From the NCBI RefSeq assembly GCF_001540865.1, contig NC_033636.1, positions 3,243,069 to 3,307,068 of the forward strand: a stretch of DNA of 64,000 bases, written 5' to 3'. The translations under genes were made by a program, and so were the position numbers. Shown piece after piece: positions 1 through 11,700 of this stretch; the stretch's first letter is position 1, and every line of letters begins with the position of its first letter. This stretch comes from Ananas comosus. Its lineage: Eukaryota; Streptophyta; Magnoliopsida; Poales; Bromeliaceae. The notes under the pieces are model-generated. The model searched no databases. It saw nothing but the letters and a program-made list of their open reading frames with translations, and was not told the origin of the DNA.

Positions 1-1651
1 TTTCGCTGCGGTGCCATGGTCACTCCCAGTGCACTTATGTCGCAGCACTTCGTGAAGCTCCAACGCACTCCTCGGCTGCTGTTTGCACCTCGGACAGTGA
101 GCACGGTGTTCAGCACGTCGAGACCAATCCACCAGTACCCTCAGTTTGTCTTGACGGTGCACGACTTTCAGTATCGGCCTTAAACATCTTGTTATGTATA
201 TAACCTTGTGAATATTTGAATGCATAAGGGTTTTTGTGCAGTTGTTGAGTGTGAGCTGCCTAGGGTAGTGTGTGGTCACTGTTTGTGACCCGCTGGACTA
301 GTCTTCTAGGTTCCCAAGCTCTCATGTAGCTGGAGAAGGGCTTCGATGCGTTTTTTCGGCATAGTCACCGGTAAAACGTGGTTTCTCTTTCTAATGAGTT
401 TTCAACTATGTGGGTGCCTCGAAAATCATCACTCAGCCTTTTTGGCTGGTGGCCTTGGTCACCTCAGGTGTTCGGAGTTGACAGATGAGTATTGGAGGAC
501 TTCGGTGCCAAATTGGACACTTTCGGAAGCCCAGTGTGGAACGACGATAACCGTATTGATCTGAAAATTAGTGTTTGCTGTCCTGGTCAGTGTGGGATGT
601 TGTTGGAATAGTTCAAACTCGATGTACGAGGGCTAGGAATCCCTCAATTGGATTTCATGGTTATCGGCACACGAATCGGTGGTTTAGGTGCATTTTCGTG
701 TGCATTTCGGTTTCGTTCTCACGGAGCGGGTTTAACTGCTGGTTGCAATAGTTGAATAGCCTAGTCAGCTTGTTGGGAAGTTTATGGTGTGAATCTCGGA
801 CCAGTGATGAGCCCTAGGTAGGTTTCGGAGCCAAAAACGGTGATTTTCGAGAACCCGACATGGTGGATTTTGGAAATTTCGCATGTGGATCGCACCAGTT
901 AGCGTGTGGCTATCCTAACACCTAGAAGTGAGTGTTTTGGGACAGCAGGGATTGTCACATGACCTTTGGAGTGTCTCAAAAAACTTTGGGGCTTAACGGA
1001 ACCCCAAATGAGAAAATCGAGCAATTTCGGGAGCAGTTTCATATTGCGCTAGTTGCTACTATTTGTAGGGGTGTAGTAACCTTATTGGCTGGTGTTGGGG
1101 TGAGGTATGACACCTCTAGTCACTGCCAATTGGCTGCAGATGGCTCCAGTGCCGATCCGGTGCCGAAAGGGGCACCTCGAAAGTCAAACTGGTGAATTAT
1201 GGGATCACAGCTTTCCGTTTTGGCACACTATTTGTGCAGCTGCCCTATTGGCCTTAAATTGATGTATTCAGATAGTGAATGAGGTAGGCTTTCTATGGGA
1301 CTTGTTTTGGAATGCCCCGTGGGTTGGGGTGACATTCCGACGAGTCGATGCGACAATCGGGCGATCTTTCGGTGATCGAGGAACGGGATCCGGAAACCCG
1401 ATTGCTCGTATGTTGGTTTCACTTGAAACCATAGCTTTTGTAATTAGCGGGTTTGAGCTAATTACATTTTTTGTGAGACTTTGCATAGGTCCAAACTATG
1501 GCGGGAGACATCGACGGGGTGTCGATGACCCGGTTTTATTCTTCGGTAAAGGTAGGTACTTCGATCTAAAGTCGGCAAAGTAGTGCCTACTCGATGTTTC
1601 TATCCTTGTTATCTCCTTCCATTTATTTGATGTTGCTTGAGCTTTCGTACA
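1..1651. other. No gene recognised; probable decayed repeat
   Basis: Both strands carry only short open frames (up to about 100 codons) with no recognisable motif. Base composition is more balanced than in the AT-rich neighbours, and the text reads like LTR or untranslated retroelement sequence, including one ACCGGT palindrome at 367 of the kind found in the LTRs further on. I see no LTR ends, primer site or coding domain, so the assignment to a repeat is inference only. Confidence 0.3.
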
Positions 1652-2105
1652 TCACTTGACTTTGTAGTTAGTCGCTCTACACTTACTCCTATTACATATG
1701 GTCATGATCTAGTAGTAAAGCGGTGTTCCCGATGATTGAGTCATCCATAATATGTTCATAGTAGATGAACTTAACATTAGTTGACTTTATAGTTGGTGAC
1801 GCTTCTAGATGTATGTTGCATATTGCGACATTAGTTGACTTGAGGTCGGTAACACTCCTACTTGTTTGTTGCATGGTTTGATGTTGACCTTGCGGTCGGT
1901 GACCCCTTATTAGTATATTGTATTTTTGACATTAGTTGACCTCATAGTAGGTGGAACTTCAATTTTGGCATGATCATAGTAGATGATATGAAATTAATTG
2001 ACCTTGTGGTCGGTGATACTTGTATTCCGTACATAACATGACTTGACATTGTTGACCTTATGATCGGTACACTCTTACTTAGAGAAGGACCTAATTGATC
2101 GGTGA
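1652..2105 (+). repeat. Degenerate tandem repeat, ~50-65 bp unit
   Basis: A phrase of the form 'acattagttgacctt-n-ggtcggtgac' recurs about eight times: near 1652, 1774, 1828, 1881, 1928, 1991, 2045 and 2090. Units share TTGAC followed some 10 bases later by a variant of GGTCGGTGA, and spacing varies from about 45 to 120 bp. There is no open frame across the array. It looks like an old minisatellite, possibly inside a decayed LTR. Confidence 0.6.
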
Positions 2106-2475
2106 CTCCTTGTGTTTATTCTCTCGGCTACCTGCCGATGTTGGCCATTGAGCATATTGCATCGATTGCCACAACTCGTGAGCATCTTCATGTACACCAA
2201 CAGTCTATTCCACCACAAAAGGATGTTCTTTTCCGAAAAAGTGGTCGTACTTTCGACCCGTGAACCCTACGGGGTGCCTATTAGGGTTATATGCCAGATG
2301 GGTGAGCAGGATGTGGTTTAGCCTGAGATCTTTAGACCAATATGGCAGTTGACTTCGTTGATGGCATTATTAGTTAATTTGATGCATTAGTGTACTCTGT
2401 CATTTTTTACAGTAGCTGATAGTTATGTCTTGATTGGCAATTGTAGTTCCTTCCTGATCATTCTTGCTACACATT
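2106..2475. other. No feature recognised
   Basis: The stretch between the tandem array and the ATAGA target-site duplication of the next solo LTR has one 69-codon open frame (2112-2321) without any motif. Nothing supports a gene here. Confidence 0.3.
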
Positions 2476-4039
2476 ATAGATGTCACTCCATGGGCCATAA
2501 CGGAAGCCCACTAGAGCGCTTGCACAGACCACTATGTGCATTAGGATAATCCCCCCGCCCCCGCCCCCTCCCGAGACACACAAAGTGTTTACAATCATAG
2601 AATCCACCAAAAAAAAATACGATCCTATACATGATGAACAAAGCATAATCATAAACTAAGGTAATTTAAACCTTTATCATACACCCAAAACATATACATG
2701 AAAACCAAATCCTTTATATGTAATATATCCAACTATACCTCTGAAGAGTACAAAGCTCCAAAATACAAATAACCACCACATACAATATACAACAACTCAC
2801 TAAAAGTACATCCCAAGTACACCATGATGTAACCATCTAAATAGATACATAAACACCCTTCACATCCAACACTCCAAAATGAAAGATGTATCGGATCTAC
2901 CTCTATAATGATGTAATGATGTGGTCAAGACGGCTCTAACTAGATGCGACGCACTTGCGTGATCTTAGCCTTCTCTCGTGCAGGAAGGGTCTAAAACAAA
3001 AACAATCAACCAATAGAGACGAGAACTATAAAATATAGTTCCCAGTGGATACCGCCGCCGAGAGGAGCATTATCCTCCACTAGGTCAACTGAGACATGAA
3101 TAATCATAATACTGTTGAAATGTAAAGAGCTAAATGAAAGACCTGAAATAAAATCTACAGCTCATCTATCATCATGCCTCTAAATAGTGAAGTGCTAATA
3201 TGAATATCCAACTACATATATGCATCAACCATAAAGTAATGTTCAATGTCAAGCTTATTAAATTTTGTCCAATTCCTCAAGAATTTACACAAGGTAAAGT
3301 TCTAACCTGCGCCGTGCCCTATGGTCTCGTGGTAGTCAACATCTCCACCGTAGAGATAAGCCTCCCCCGCAGCGTCCTAATTGGTGTTCAATCAGGCATG
3401 GGGGAGTGTGTTGTCATGATGGCTATAACTCCAAAGTACTTTGGCCTGTAAGGAGCGATCCTCACGGTCATATGCAAATAAGCATAATTTGCTCTTGCAA
3501 GCCTTGATCTCATGCAAGATGTCTAAAGATACGATATCTCCATTTTGACCCCTTTGGTCGTACACATTGTCCGTTTACCATTTTCATTGTCTCAACTTGT
3601 TTTCAAGGAGAAGTCACAACTAGTATCATGTGTCAACTATGAAAAGGAACATGCATCTCAATTCAACTATAACGTATATAAGAGATAATCAACAATGAAA
3701 GGAATGTGCATCTCAACTCAACTATAACGTATGTAGGAGGTGACTACCCACGTCTCAACAAATGAGTGGTTTTACTATTAATGAAGCTCATGCACAATAG
3801 TGTATGTACCATTATCATATGACCTCTACTATAGAGTTAATATGCAGCATGCACGGAGTGAAGATGTCACATGCTAAATTGTGATATATTGGACCTTAGT
3901 AAATAGGTAAGATTGCAATGTGAGATATTGGTCAGCATCTCTAGAGGGTACTGAATTGAGTTAAAACCGTTTTGGCACGAAATTGACGCGACAACGAACT
4001 CAGAAATCAGATTTTGGATGAATCTAGGCTGTTGGTGGA

Positions 4040-4285
4040 TTTCTAGATGAATGATCTGGGCATCCAAAAGTTACTGTAGTAGCCTGAAATACTTTTGAAT
4101 CCTTGTTTCAGACGCCCTGTGTGTTGAAAATGCATCTAGAAGATTCGGGCCCACGTTCTAGGTGCTCGAATCTGTGCACAAAAGTGAGTTGGTGAATAAT
4201 GTGACTGGCGTTTTGAAGCAGGTTAGTCAACAGGTGATTGGCACTGGATCTAGATGCCCAAAAGTGGTTTCAGGCACCTAAAAAA
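4040..4285 (+). promoter_or_regulatory. Variant repeat array upstream of TATA-like box in solo LTR
   Basis: Between offsets ~150 and ~400 of the LTR, variants of TCTAGATGCCC and its reverse complement recur (near 4041, 4131, 4157, 4246, 4275), several followed by CAAAAGT. A TATA-like TTTATATC lies at 4305-4312. The position equals that of the ACCGGT arrays of the other LTRs, but the core motif differs. A regulatory role is inferred from position only. Confidence 0.4.
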
Positions 4286-4367
4286 TCCTGTTTTGGCTGA
4301 GAGCTTTATATCTTGTAGCTAAGGGTGTTTTTCTCTCTTTTTGCTTTTTCTTCACTTCCACACCTAG

Positions 4368-4398
4368 AGAGGGAGAGAGAGAGAGAGAAGGAGAGATA
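4368..4398 (+). repeat. (GA)n simple repeat
   Basis: A run of GAGAGA dinucleotides lies just downstream of the TATA-like box of the solo LTR, in what would be its transcribed leader. Similar purine or CT-rich tracts occur at the same place in the other gypsy LTRs. Confidence 0.7.
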
Positions 4399-6439
4399 GT
4401 GAGAGGGTGATCTTGGATATTCTTGTAGGTGGTTTTGAACTTCCACGCGTGACTACTTTCTTGCATGATTTTTGAGGAGTTGACCTGTGCAAGCTTTTGT
4501 TGTGATTTCTTCTTCCTCTCTTTCCTTTTTAGGATAGCACTACTAGGTGGATTCTGTGTCACCAAACTAGCGGACTAACTCCTATGTCTATATTGCATTA
4601 TTTACCCTGTGAGACGATTCATTGACATAGTTGATATAATAGTAGTAGACACCAAATTGTAAAGTATAATGAGGTATGTATATTTTCCAATATTTAGCAT
4701 TATATGATATTGCCCTAGGGGCCAGTAGACAATGGTGGCTAGTGTGAGACTATGACTATTTTTTGGACATTTTGATAGTATTATCATATGATCTTTTTTA
4801 TCATTGCATTTGACTACAACATACTTGCCACATTAAGCTTGACAATGATACTATACTCAATTGGGTGGTGCCCCACGAGTGCCACTACGAAAGTTAGGTT
4901 ATAAGATATTATTACGACATGGGCCAGACAGTAACCTGCGTGGTAGCGGACTACTATAGGTGCTGTTGACACATAGCGACACAGGCTAGACCTGATTGGT
5001 ATGTCAGTCATTATGATTGAGTTATACTGCATTATTCAGTATCTAGTTGATGCATGAGATATATGTTTTACAATTTTCAGCTACATTATAGAGGCATGAT
5101 AGCGTTAGTTATTTTCAGTAATTATTCTTGTTATTACTTGTTCTTTCATACTGCTTAGTTATTTACTATTTCTACCTTTATGAACCTAATAGTGTAGACT
5201 GTCAGCATTGTGGACCGTACGACTATACCCATTGAAGATTATTGATTATAGTTCTCACACCCTTTTTGTTGCTATTTTTTATTTCAAAGCCCTCAGTATC
5301 GGTGACTGATCAAGGTAAGGGGATTGTGGATAGCTAATATGTCCTACCCATCTTGTGTGTAGCTGGACCACCCATCAGTGTATATTATAGCTGTACAGAG
5401 TTTTGAGATCTGGTAGGGCTAGTGATGTTGTATTATTTTGAGGATTGGTGTTGTATAATTGTATATTTACAGTGTTGCTGTAGATATTATTCCTATTTTG
5501 ATATCTACAGTTGTTGAATTTCTAGTAAACTTCTTTGAGCATGTTTTGTTGACACTCCATGTGTATCAAATGTATCTTTGTGCATGCTGTGGATCTATTG
5601 GCATAACCCGAGACTTCCAGTGTAACCAGGGCGTGACATAAGTCATTCACAAATATTCGAACTACCATGTTAGAATATAAATAGAACTCAACAAAGGAGT
5701 AGAAGACATAGGAAGAGTTCACCAATTTCGGTTAGGTCGAATCCATCGGATAATTGCCGAAACCATTTCGATTTCCAAATCAAAGTTATACCCTCTTCTC
5801 TTCTAGTCCTAAGAAAAAATTCTCTTCTCTTCTAGTCCTAAGAAAAATTTTCAAAAAGTTACAACATCCAAACTCGTCATTTTGAAATTCACCAAATATC
5901 TCATTCAAAATAGGTAAAAGAATATCTTAAAGTAAGAAATCCTTACTAATCCCCCAAACCAAGCCTATGGGGCTTCAATTCCAATCTATAAGAGTGTTCT
6001 ACACACGTCAATTCAATCCAAAAGCCGTCATTTTGAAAAATTTCAAAATAAATCCTAATTTTCCAGAAACTAGAAATAACAATTCTTCCTCTCAATTTCT
6101 ACAATTAGAGGTTCAAGAAAGGTTACTAACCTTGAATCAAAGTTCTAAATACTCAAGTGCTAAGGTTAAGGATTAGAAGCTCCAAACACCTCTCTTTCCA
6201 TGTCCCTTGCTCCACACTTAGCTCGCCAAGGTCCTAGTCTCATTGAGAAGAAAAAAGAAGAGAGAGGCTAAGAGGAATGAAAGAAATGAGAAGAAAAGGA
6301 AAGAAAATGAATGAAGTAGCCAACAAGCCACCTTCCAAGCGAAAAGAAGAGAGAAAGAGGTATATAAAGGCTGCTACAAATGCGGAAAGGCCTTCAAACT
6401 CATAAAAACTGCAAATTATGCAATATCAAATTCTGCAGC

Positions 6440-6680
6440 ATTGAGTATCGATACTTGAACCAGGGTACCGATACACGACTGTTGTGCTCCGGTACTCAGA
6501 ATCAGTTCTGCAGAACCCGAACCCCTATGTGCAATTTTATCTCTACTGCGTGCCAGTACTTACAAACTTCATTACCGGTACATCCTGCAGTTCCTCAAAA
6601 CCCGAAAGTTTATCCAGCCAACTCGCAATAGTGTACCGGTACCCCAACTTCAGCACCAGTACAGCAGGCCAAAACTGCAG
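6440..6680 (-). promoter_or_regulatory. TACCGGTA-type palindrome array in minus-strand solo LTR
   Basis: Exact ACCGGT occurs at 6573 and 6635 and near-matches (taccgatac, ccggtac, ccagtac) at about six more places. In the orientation of the element the array is ~145-385 bp inside the LTR and is followed, ~80 bp on, by a TATA-like sequence near 6361-6367. See the finding on shared ACCGGT arrays. Confidence 0.5.
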
Positions 6681-6831
6681 TTTGCAGATATTGGTTTTCA
6701 CAGTCCGTTTTCACACCGTTTTGGCATCAAAAATACTCACATGATTGCCAAACTCAACCAAAATCATCTGAATAGTCGTATTTGTCTCAATGGAACTTCA
6801 CAATTTGCAAAATTCAATGTGCAATAATAGA

Positions 6832-7366
6832 GCACACAAGCTCTTTGTGCTACCCATTTCTATTTTTAATGATTATGCTTTCAAACTATCGATGGATTCT
6901 ATTAAATACTAGCGTAGAGACTCATGCGATGCGGTAGGTAGAAATTAAAAAAAAAAAGTCTAGAATACAAAATATGCACAAAAAGTTTTACAATTTACCA
7001 ACCCAAAAAAATGAGAAAAGAAAAGACGAAGAGGAATAAAAATTCCTAGTGCAAGTCAAACGAATCAGAGCGCTCAATCTCGTCACGACATCTATTGAGG
7101 CCTCGAAGAGCATGGGTGTCGAAGGTGACAAAAGCAGAGCCTAGGGTTCAGACGACATCACGGGGGCAGAGGAAAGAGATGTCATTTTGTTTGATGATGT
7201 ACCAGTTTACTTCTTCTAAGTGACCTCGACGACAACGGCCACCCCTTGAAACATGAGCAACCGCGGAGGCGGTGGCGCTACCATGGGACATTGACATCAA
7301 CCATGGAGAATGATCAAAACCTTAGATAGGAGAAAGTGGAGGAAAAAGAGAGAGATGGGGGGAAGG
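6832..7366. other. No gene recognised
   Basis: Intergenic sequence between the ATAGA target-site duplication and the purine-rich duplicated block. It holds an A-rich tract near 6947-6957 and no convincing open frame. Confidence 0.3.
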
Positions 7367-7905
7367 GGCAATTGGCGACAGCATCAACGCCGTCACCGTC
7401 CTTGTCGGGTGTGCGTAAGGCGTGGCGAAAGTGGCAGTCAAAGGGCTTCGACTGGTGTGAGACCCCAGATAGTCCTATATATGAGATATAATAGGGCTAA
7501 ACTCTTAACCCGGCTTAAGCATTTTGGGTGGTGGCAAGGCCCAAGAGGTTAAGAGAGTTAAGCGTGCTAGGACGGGAGTAGTCCTAGGATGGGTGACCCC
7601 ATGGGAAGTTGGGGTGTCACAACTGGAGAGAGAGAGATATATAAAGATAGGAGGGGGAGCGTATAGGAACAATAGAATGTAGAAGACTGTTGGGATACTA
7701 TAGCAAATAAAATATATTAATTCATGCGGTTAGCAATAGTATCAACACTTTCACTGTGCTTGTCGAGGGGACGTAAAACATGATGAAAACGACGGTCGAA
7801 GGGCTCCGAGTGGGGAGAGAAAGAAAGAGAGATAACGAGGAGGTATAGAAACAATAGAACGGAGAAGACGGTTGGAACACTATAATGGATGAAAAATATT
7901 AATTG
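7367..7905 (+). repeat. Diverged ~180-bp tandem duplication
   Basis: Unit A (about 7367-7720, excluding the TRIM solo LTR inside it) and unit B (about 7722-7905) share the order: 'agcatcaacgccgtcaccgt' class sequence, 'cgaagggct', a GA-rich run, 'ggaacaatagaa', 'gaagac-gttgg-acactata' and 'atattaatt'. Unit B lacks the TRIM insertion and shows the empty site. The 80-codon open frame at 7310-7552 crosses into the TRIM LTR and is not a gene. Confidence 0.65.
7456..7621 (+). mobile_element. TRIM solo LTR
   Basis: It starts TGTGAGACCCC and ends GGTGTCACA, 166 bp, and is nearly identical to the two 168-bp LTRs of the complete TRIM at 56495-56983. A perfect target-site duplication ACTGG flanks it (7451-7455 and 7622-7626). 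The internal primer site and polypurine tract of the TRIM are absent, so it is a solo LTR left by LTR-LTR recombination. Confidence 0.9.
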
Positions 7906-8055
7906 GGGACGGACGACAAAATAGCAAGAAAATGAAACAAAAAAAATATTAATTGTGGAGGAAAAACAAAGAGCGAGGAAAGAAAAGAAAACAAAAAAAT
8001 ATTAATTGAAAAGAGAAGAAAAAGAGTCAGGAAAGAAGAGAAAATTAAAAATGCT
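7888..8055 (+). repeat. Purine-rich ~55-bp tandem repeat, three units
   Basis: AAATATTAATTG recurs at three places about 55 bp apart, each followed by an A/G-rich stretch. It directly continues the duplicated block before it. There is no coding potential. Confidence 0.6.
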
Positions 8056-8740
8056 GAATACTTTCATTTTTAGTCAACTTAGAAGAGAGAAGGTAGACCA
8101 AACCCAAGAATAAAAAGATAAGACAAACCGGTTCAACATAATAAAATAATCAATTCAAAATAATAGAGTAATATAAGAAATAGTGAAATCAGTTCAACAG
8201 AGAGAGAATAAGTTCAAAAGGAACTGATTGGAAAGAAAATTTGGTTCGAATGAGGTGAGCCATAATAGGACCGAACCCAAAAGAAAATCCGGCCGGTGGG
8301 GCCCACTCTCAAAAATGAAGAGGGTGATAACATGGGTGCAAATTATTGAGGATTAATAGATACTTATAAATTATATATAGATTATAGATTATAGATGATT
8401 TAGAACATTTAAAAAAATCTAGCAATTAAATTTTAGATTTTATGAAACAAATTACCTAATGAAGGTTTTTATAAACTAACAATTTTCAATGGCCAACGTG
8501 AGGTTTTGTTGGTTTAACAATACAAATCGGTCAAATAAGTGCTCGAAACAGATGATAAAGGATTCCCTGAATCAACAACTTCGCTGAGTAGGATATATGA
8601 CATACCGCAATTATCTAAAACTATGTGAAAAATAATCAAACGAAAAGAAATCCAATACACAAGTATTTAGATGTAATTCCTTTCATTAAGACGGAATCCA
8701 TTTTTATCTAATCATGTTTTGTGAAAACAATACATACGAA
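8056..8740. other. Downstream flank of SPO11-1
   Basis: AT-rich sequence that contains the 3' untranslated region of SPO11-1 on the minus strand (immediately below 8741) and a small 'tatagatta' repeat near 8370-8400. I could not place a polyadenylation site with confidence. Confidence 0.4.
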
Positions 8741-11700
8741 TCAGAGGTGCCTTCCCTGTTGTATCTTCGCAGGGATGTACTCAGACAAAAAGGAAATTGA
8801 ATAAGCAGATAATGCTTCAATCTCAAATTTCAATCCCTTGTGCAACATGATTTCCAGCTCTGACCTAGCACACAGTAAGAGAGCGGTAGTTAGTGCATAG
8901 AAGAACCAGTTTGTCAATACACATATAGTTCAGAGGCTTATCAAGCAGGCAACACACCACAGAAAGCTTACAAACGGCAAGAGCATTTGGCGACCATAAA
9001 ATCTTGGGATTGACATTCCTAGAGCTATTTTTTATTTTCAAAGGCAAATATGTGGTATCTAAATAGAATTTAGATCATTTTGCCCAATAATAGAAAATAA
9101 AAATGCTCTAACACTAATTCACTAAACCATTAGACTGTTAAAGAATTTCTCATGTAATTTTTAGCTACATTTCATGGATGGGTTAAAAGACAGCCTTTGC
9201 CTATACTCATGGGGAAAGGACATTAAAAGAGTAAAAAAAAAAAATAAGGGGAAAACACAACAACATAAGAACTGTCAAGTTCAACCTCCATTGTGGTGCT
9301 TCCTTGTTCAGATAGCATCTCGATAGCATGGCTTCTACCTTCCTCTTCTCTGTTCACAAGTGACAGTTAATTTATGAAAACAAAGGTAAGATATAATTAT
9401 ACCAGAGCCATCGCAAGCACCTGCAGGTGTCAAACACAGAAAGCAACGGTCTGGAAGTTGGTATTCCTCAAGGTCGGAAAGAAAAACACCAAGCCATTGT
9501 ATCTCAGGAACATGCATCAACTTCGCATCATATGCCATTTTCTCAAGAAAAAAACACCAAACAATCTTTCACCAAAAGCACATTCAGTATCACCAAAATG
9601 GTCAAAAATTTCAAAGAGCAACTTCATTAGTTTACCATAAGCCGAAAGAAAAGTTGTCAGACTAATGTGCACACTGTGGATTGATGCATCTATGCGAATA
9701 TGCTCGGTGGATATATAGTGGGAATTTAGTAGCGTTGCACTTACTGGTTATAATGTAAGATCAACCTGGCAAGTAATATTAAGCATTTGCTAACCAGAAA
9801 AGGCAGGTTTTCGGTGGAAAAATATAAAACATTTCAAGGAGTGACAATCAATGAAAGAGGTTTATCAGAATGGACAGCAACGCATCAACAGGTAAATGTC
9901 CAAAGTAGAAGGTTATGGCACTGAAGCATATTGTTTACGTAATTACTACAAGAAACAGAGTATTTGCTATCTATATATGATTTTGTTAAAAGATTAGAGT
10001 GCAAGTACAACAACTTGGATCCATGTTTTATTAGTATGGACAGACCACTAAATTAAGCATCAGAAGCACGCATACTTGGTTTAAGTGTGTATCGAAAAGA
10101 CAGACATGCAGTTGTGAAGGACAATGGTGAAAAGGATGTCATTGCTCCAACACTTCAGGCAGTTTATGGGCCTGGCAAAGCTACGGTAAAGTATCAAGCA
10201 GATAAGAAACCAACAGAAACTAGTGCAAAAGCCTTAACGTCTCCATCAATTAACTGGGCTACCAGAAAAAAGGCGTAAAATTCAAGTAGACCATAATTAG
10301 AATCTCTAATCACAAATAGATCTTCAGCAAGATAAAGTACAGAATTTCATGCATTATGTATACTAAAACAAATTTAATTTGTAAAGAACTTATGAAACTA
10401 ACAATAGGGATCTTACCATAGAGCCAAACCTGTAGGTTGTTAGAATGTCAAATCCATAAGGATCACAATCTACCAAACAATAGATTGGCAAATGCAGCTG
10501 CTCCACAAGGTAGCGCAGGAATCTGGTATGCAGCATACAATAATAGAACAAGTAGTGCAAGAAAGTAGGTTCTAATAAGGAAAAAGAACAGGGAGAGAGT
10601 GATCAAAGGACACATGCCTTCTTGTAGGGACATCTGGGTAGCCTCTTCCCTGAGTTGATATAGTAAAATGCAACTATCATTATAAACTATCACTGATACA
10701 AATGCAAACGAGGTGATTTGTACTCACTGTAATGACAATGCAGCGGTTTCTTTCACAAAATTTATCATTAGCTAAACGCTGGAATACTGCAAAATTATTA
10801 TCAGAGTACAATGTTCAACTACATGCAGTAATGCAGGCAAAGAAAAAGGTGGAGTACTAGAACGGAAGCCTTTTACCTGTCTCCTTTTCCACAACAAGTA
10901 TGTAATGGGCGACACTTACAACATCTGTCAAAGCAAACACAATCGAATATCAGTTTGGCGGAGCGGGGAGAGTAATTAAATTGATAAGTGGATTTCATTT
11001 AAGAAAGAATAAGAAAAGGTTAAAAAATGGACATATATAGTGAACTAAGGTACATACATTCTACAAGCTCAGAAAGTTTAACCAGTAAACATTTTCCTTT
11101 TTTTTAAAGAATAAGTTTACTAGAGCAATCAAGACTTTATTTGCCAAAACTGTTTAAAATGCCCTTTTGTTTCCCCATTTGCTTATATAATGAATAAGTC
11201 TACATAAAACTGCATATACGGCATTAGATCTTAACTGCAGATCAGATTACTAAACTGCTAGGCGGATAGGCAGATGGCTGTTCTCTCATCTAATTGATAC
11301 TCTTGCGAAAATAATTTCATGCTTAATCTCAGACACATCGGCAGATTCAAGGGGGGTCATGCATGGTAATGTGCCCCTCCTGAATCCAAGAAATTTTTTT
11401 AAAAAAAAATGCCTTTAAGGTAATATTATTGTACAAAAAAAAAATCTATTTTAGAGCTATTGCAATCCTGCTAAATGTTGATGCTTAGTTTAACAAGGTT
11501 TAAACCATGGCTTCTTTTCTAGTTATGCCACCTAAAAGACACCAGCAGGACAAATATCATATAGTTCTATCAGCCTAAATCAGCATAAAAACCTTCTAAT
11601 AATAACATAACAATGAAGCAAAAATACTATGATATTTCAAATTAACGTAACATTTTATTTTACTCCGCAAACCCCCAAGTCACTGCCAATATAGTATCTA

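Larger units (their letters stand above)
3880..5638 (+). mobile_element. Nested solo LTR, plus orientation
   Basis: It starts TGTGATATATTGGACC, comparable with TGTAATACATTGGACC of the gypsy LTR at 32394, and ends GGGCGTGACA like the other gypsy LTR ends. The flanks are TAAAT (3875-3879) and TAAGT (5639-5643), a 4/5 target-site duplication. Length is 1,759 bp and there is no gag or pol. It interrupts the minus-strand solo LTR 2481-6826, so it inserted later. Confidence 0.75.
2481..6826 (-). mobile_element. Solo LTR, minus orientation, split by a nested solo LTR
   Basis: The left edge reads TGTCACTCC and belongs to the same family as the minus-strand LTR at 21397 (shared 'gcggaagccca' block near the edge and shared order of later blocks). 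The right edge 'ttgcaaaattcaatgtgcaata' class sequence matches the other end of that family. The 5-bp direct repeat ATAGA flanks it exactly (2476-2480 and 6827-6831). There is no internal coding region, so it is a solo LTR. Removing the nested insertion 3880-5638 leaves about 2.6 kb, close to the LTR length of the gypsy elements in this window. Confidence 0.78.

Noticed and set aside
7888..8055. Regularly spaced AAATATTAATTG repeats as a CRISPR-like array
   Set aside because: The spacers are purine-rich and similar to each other, the repeats are imperfect and the organism is a plant; it is a tandem repeat.
10087..10278. 63-codon plus-strand frame
   Set aside because: It lies within SPO11-1 intron 12 on the opposite strand, with no motif or start context.
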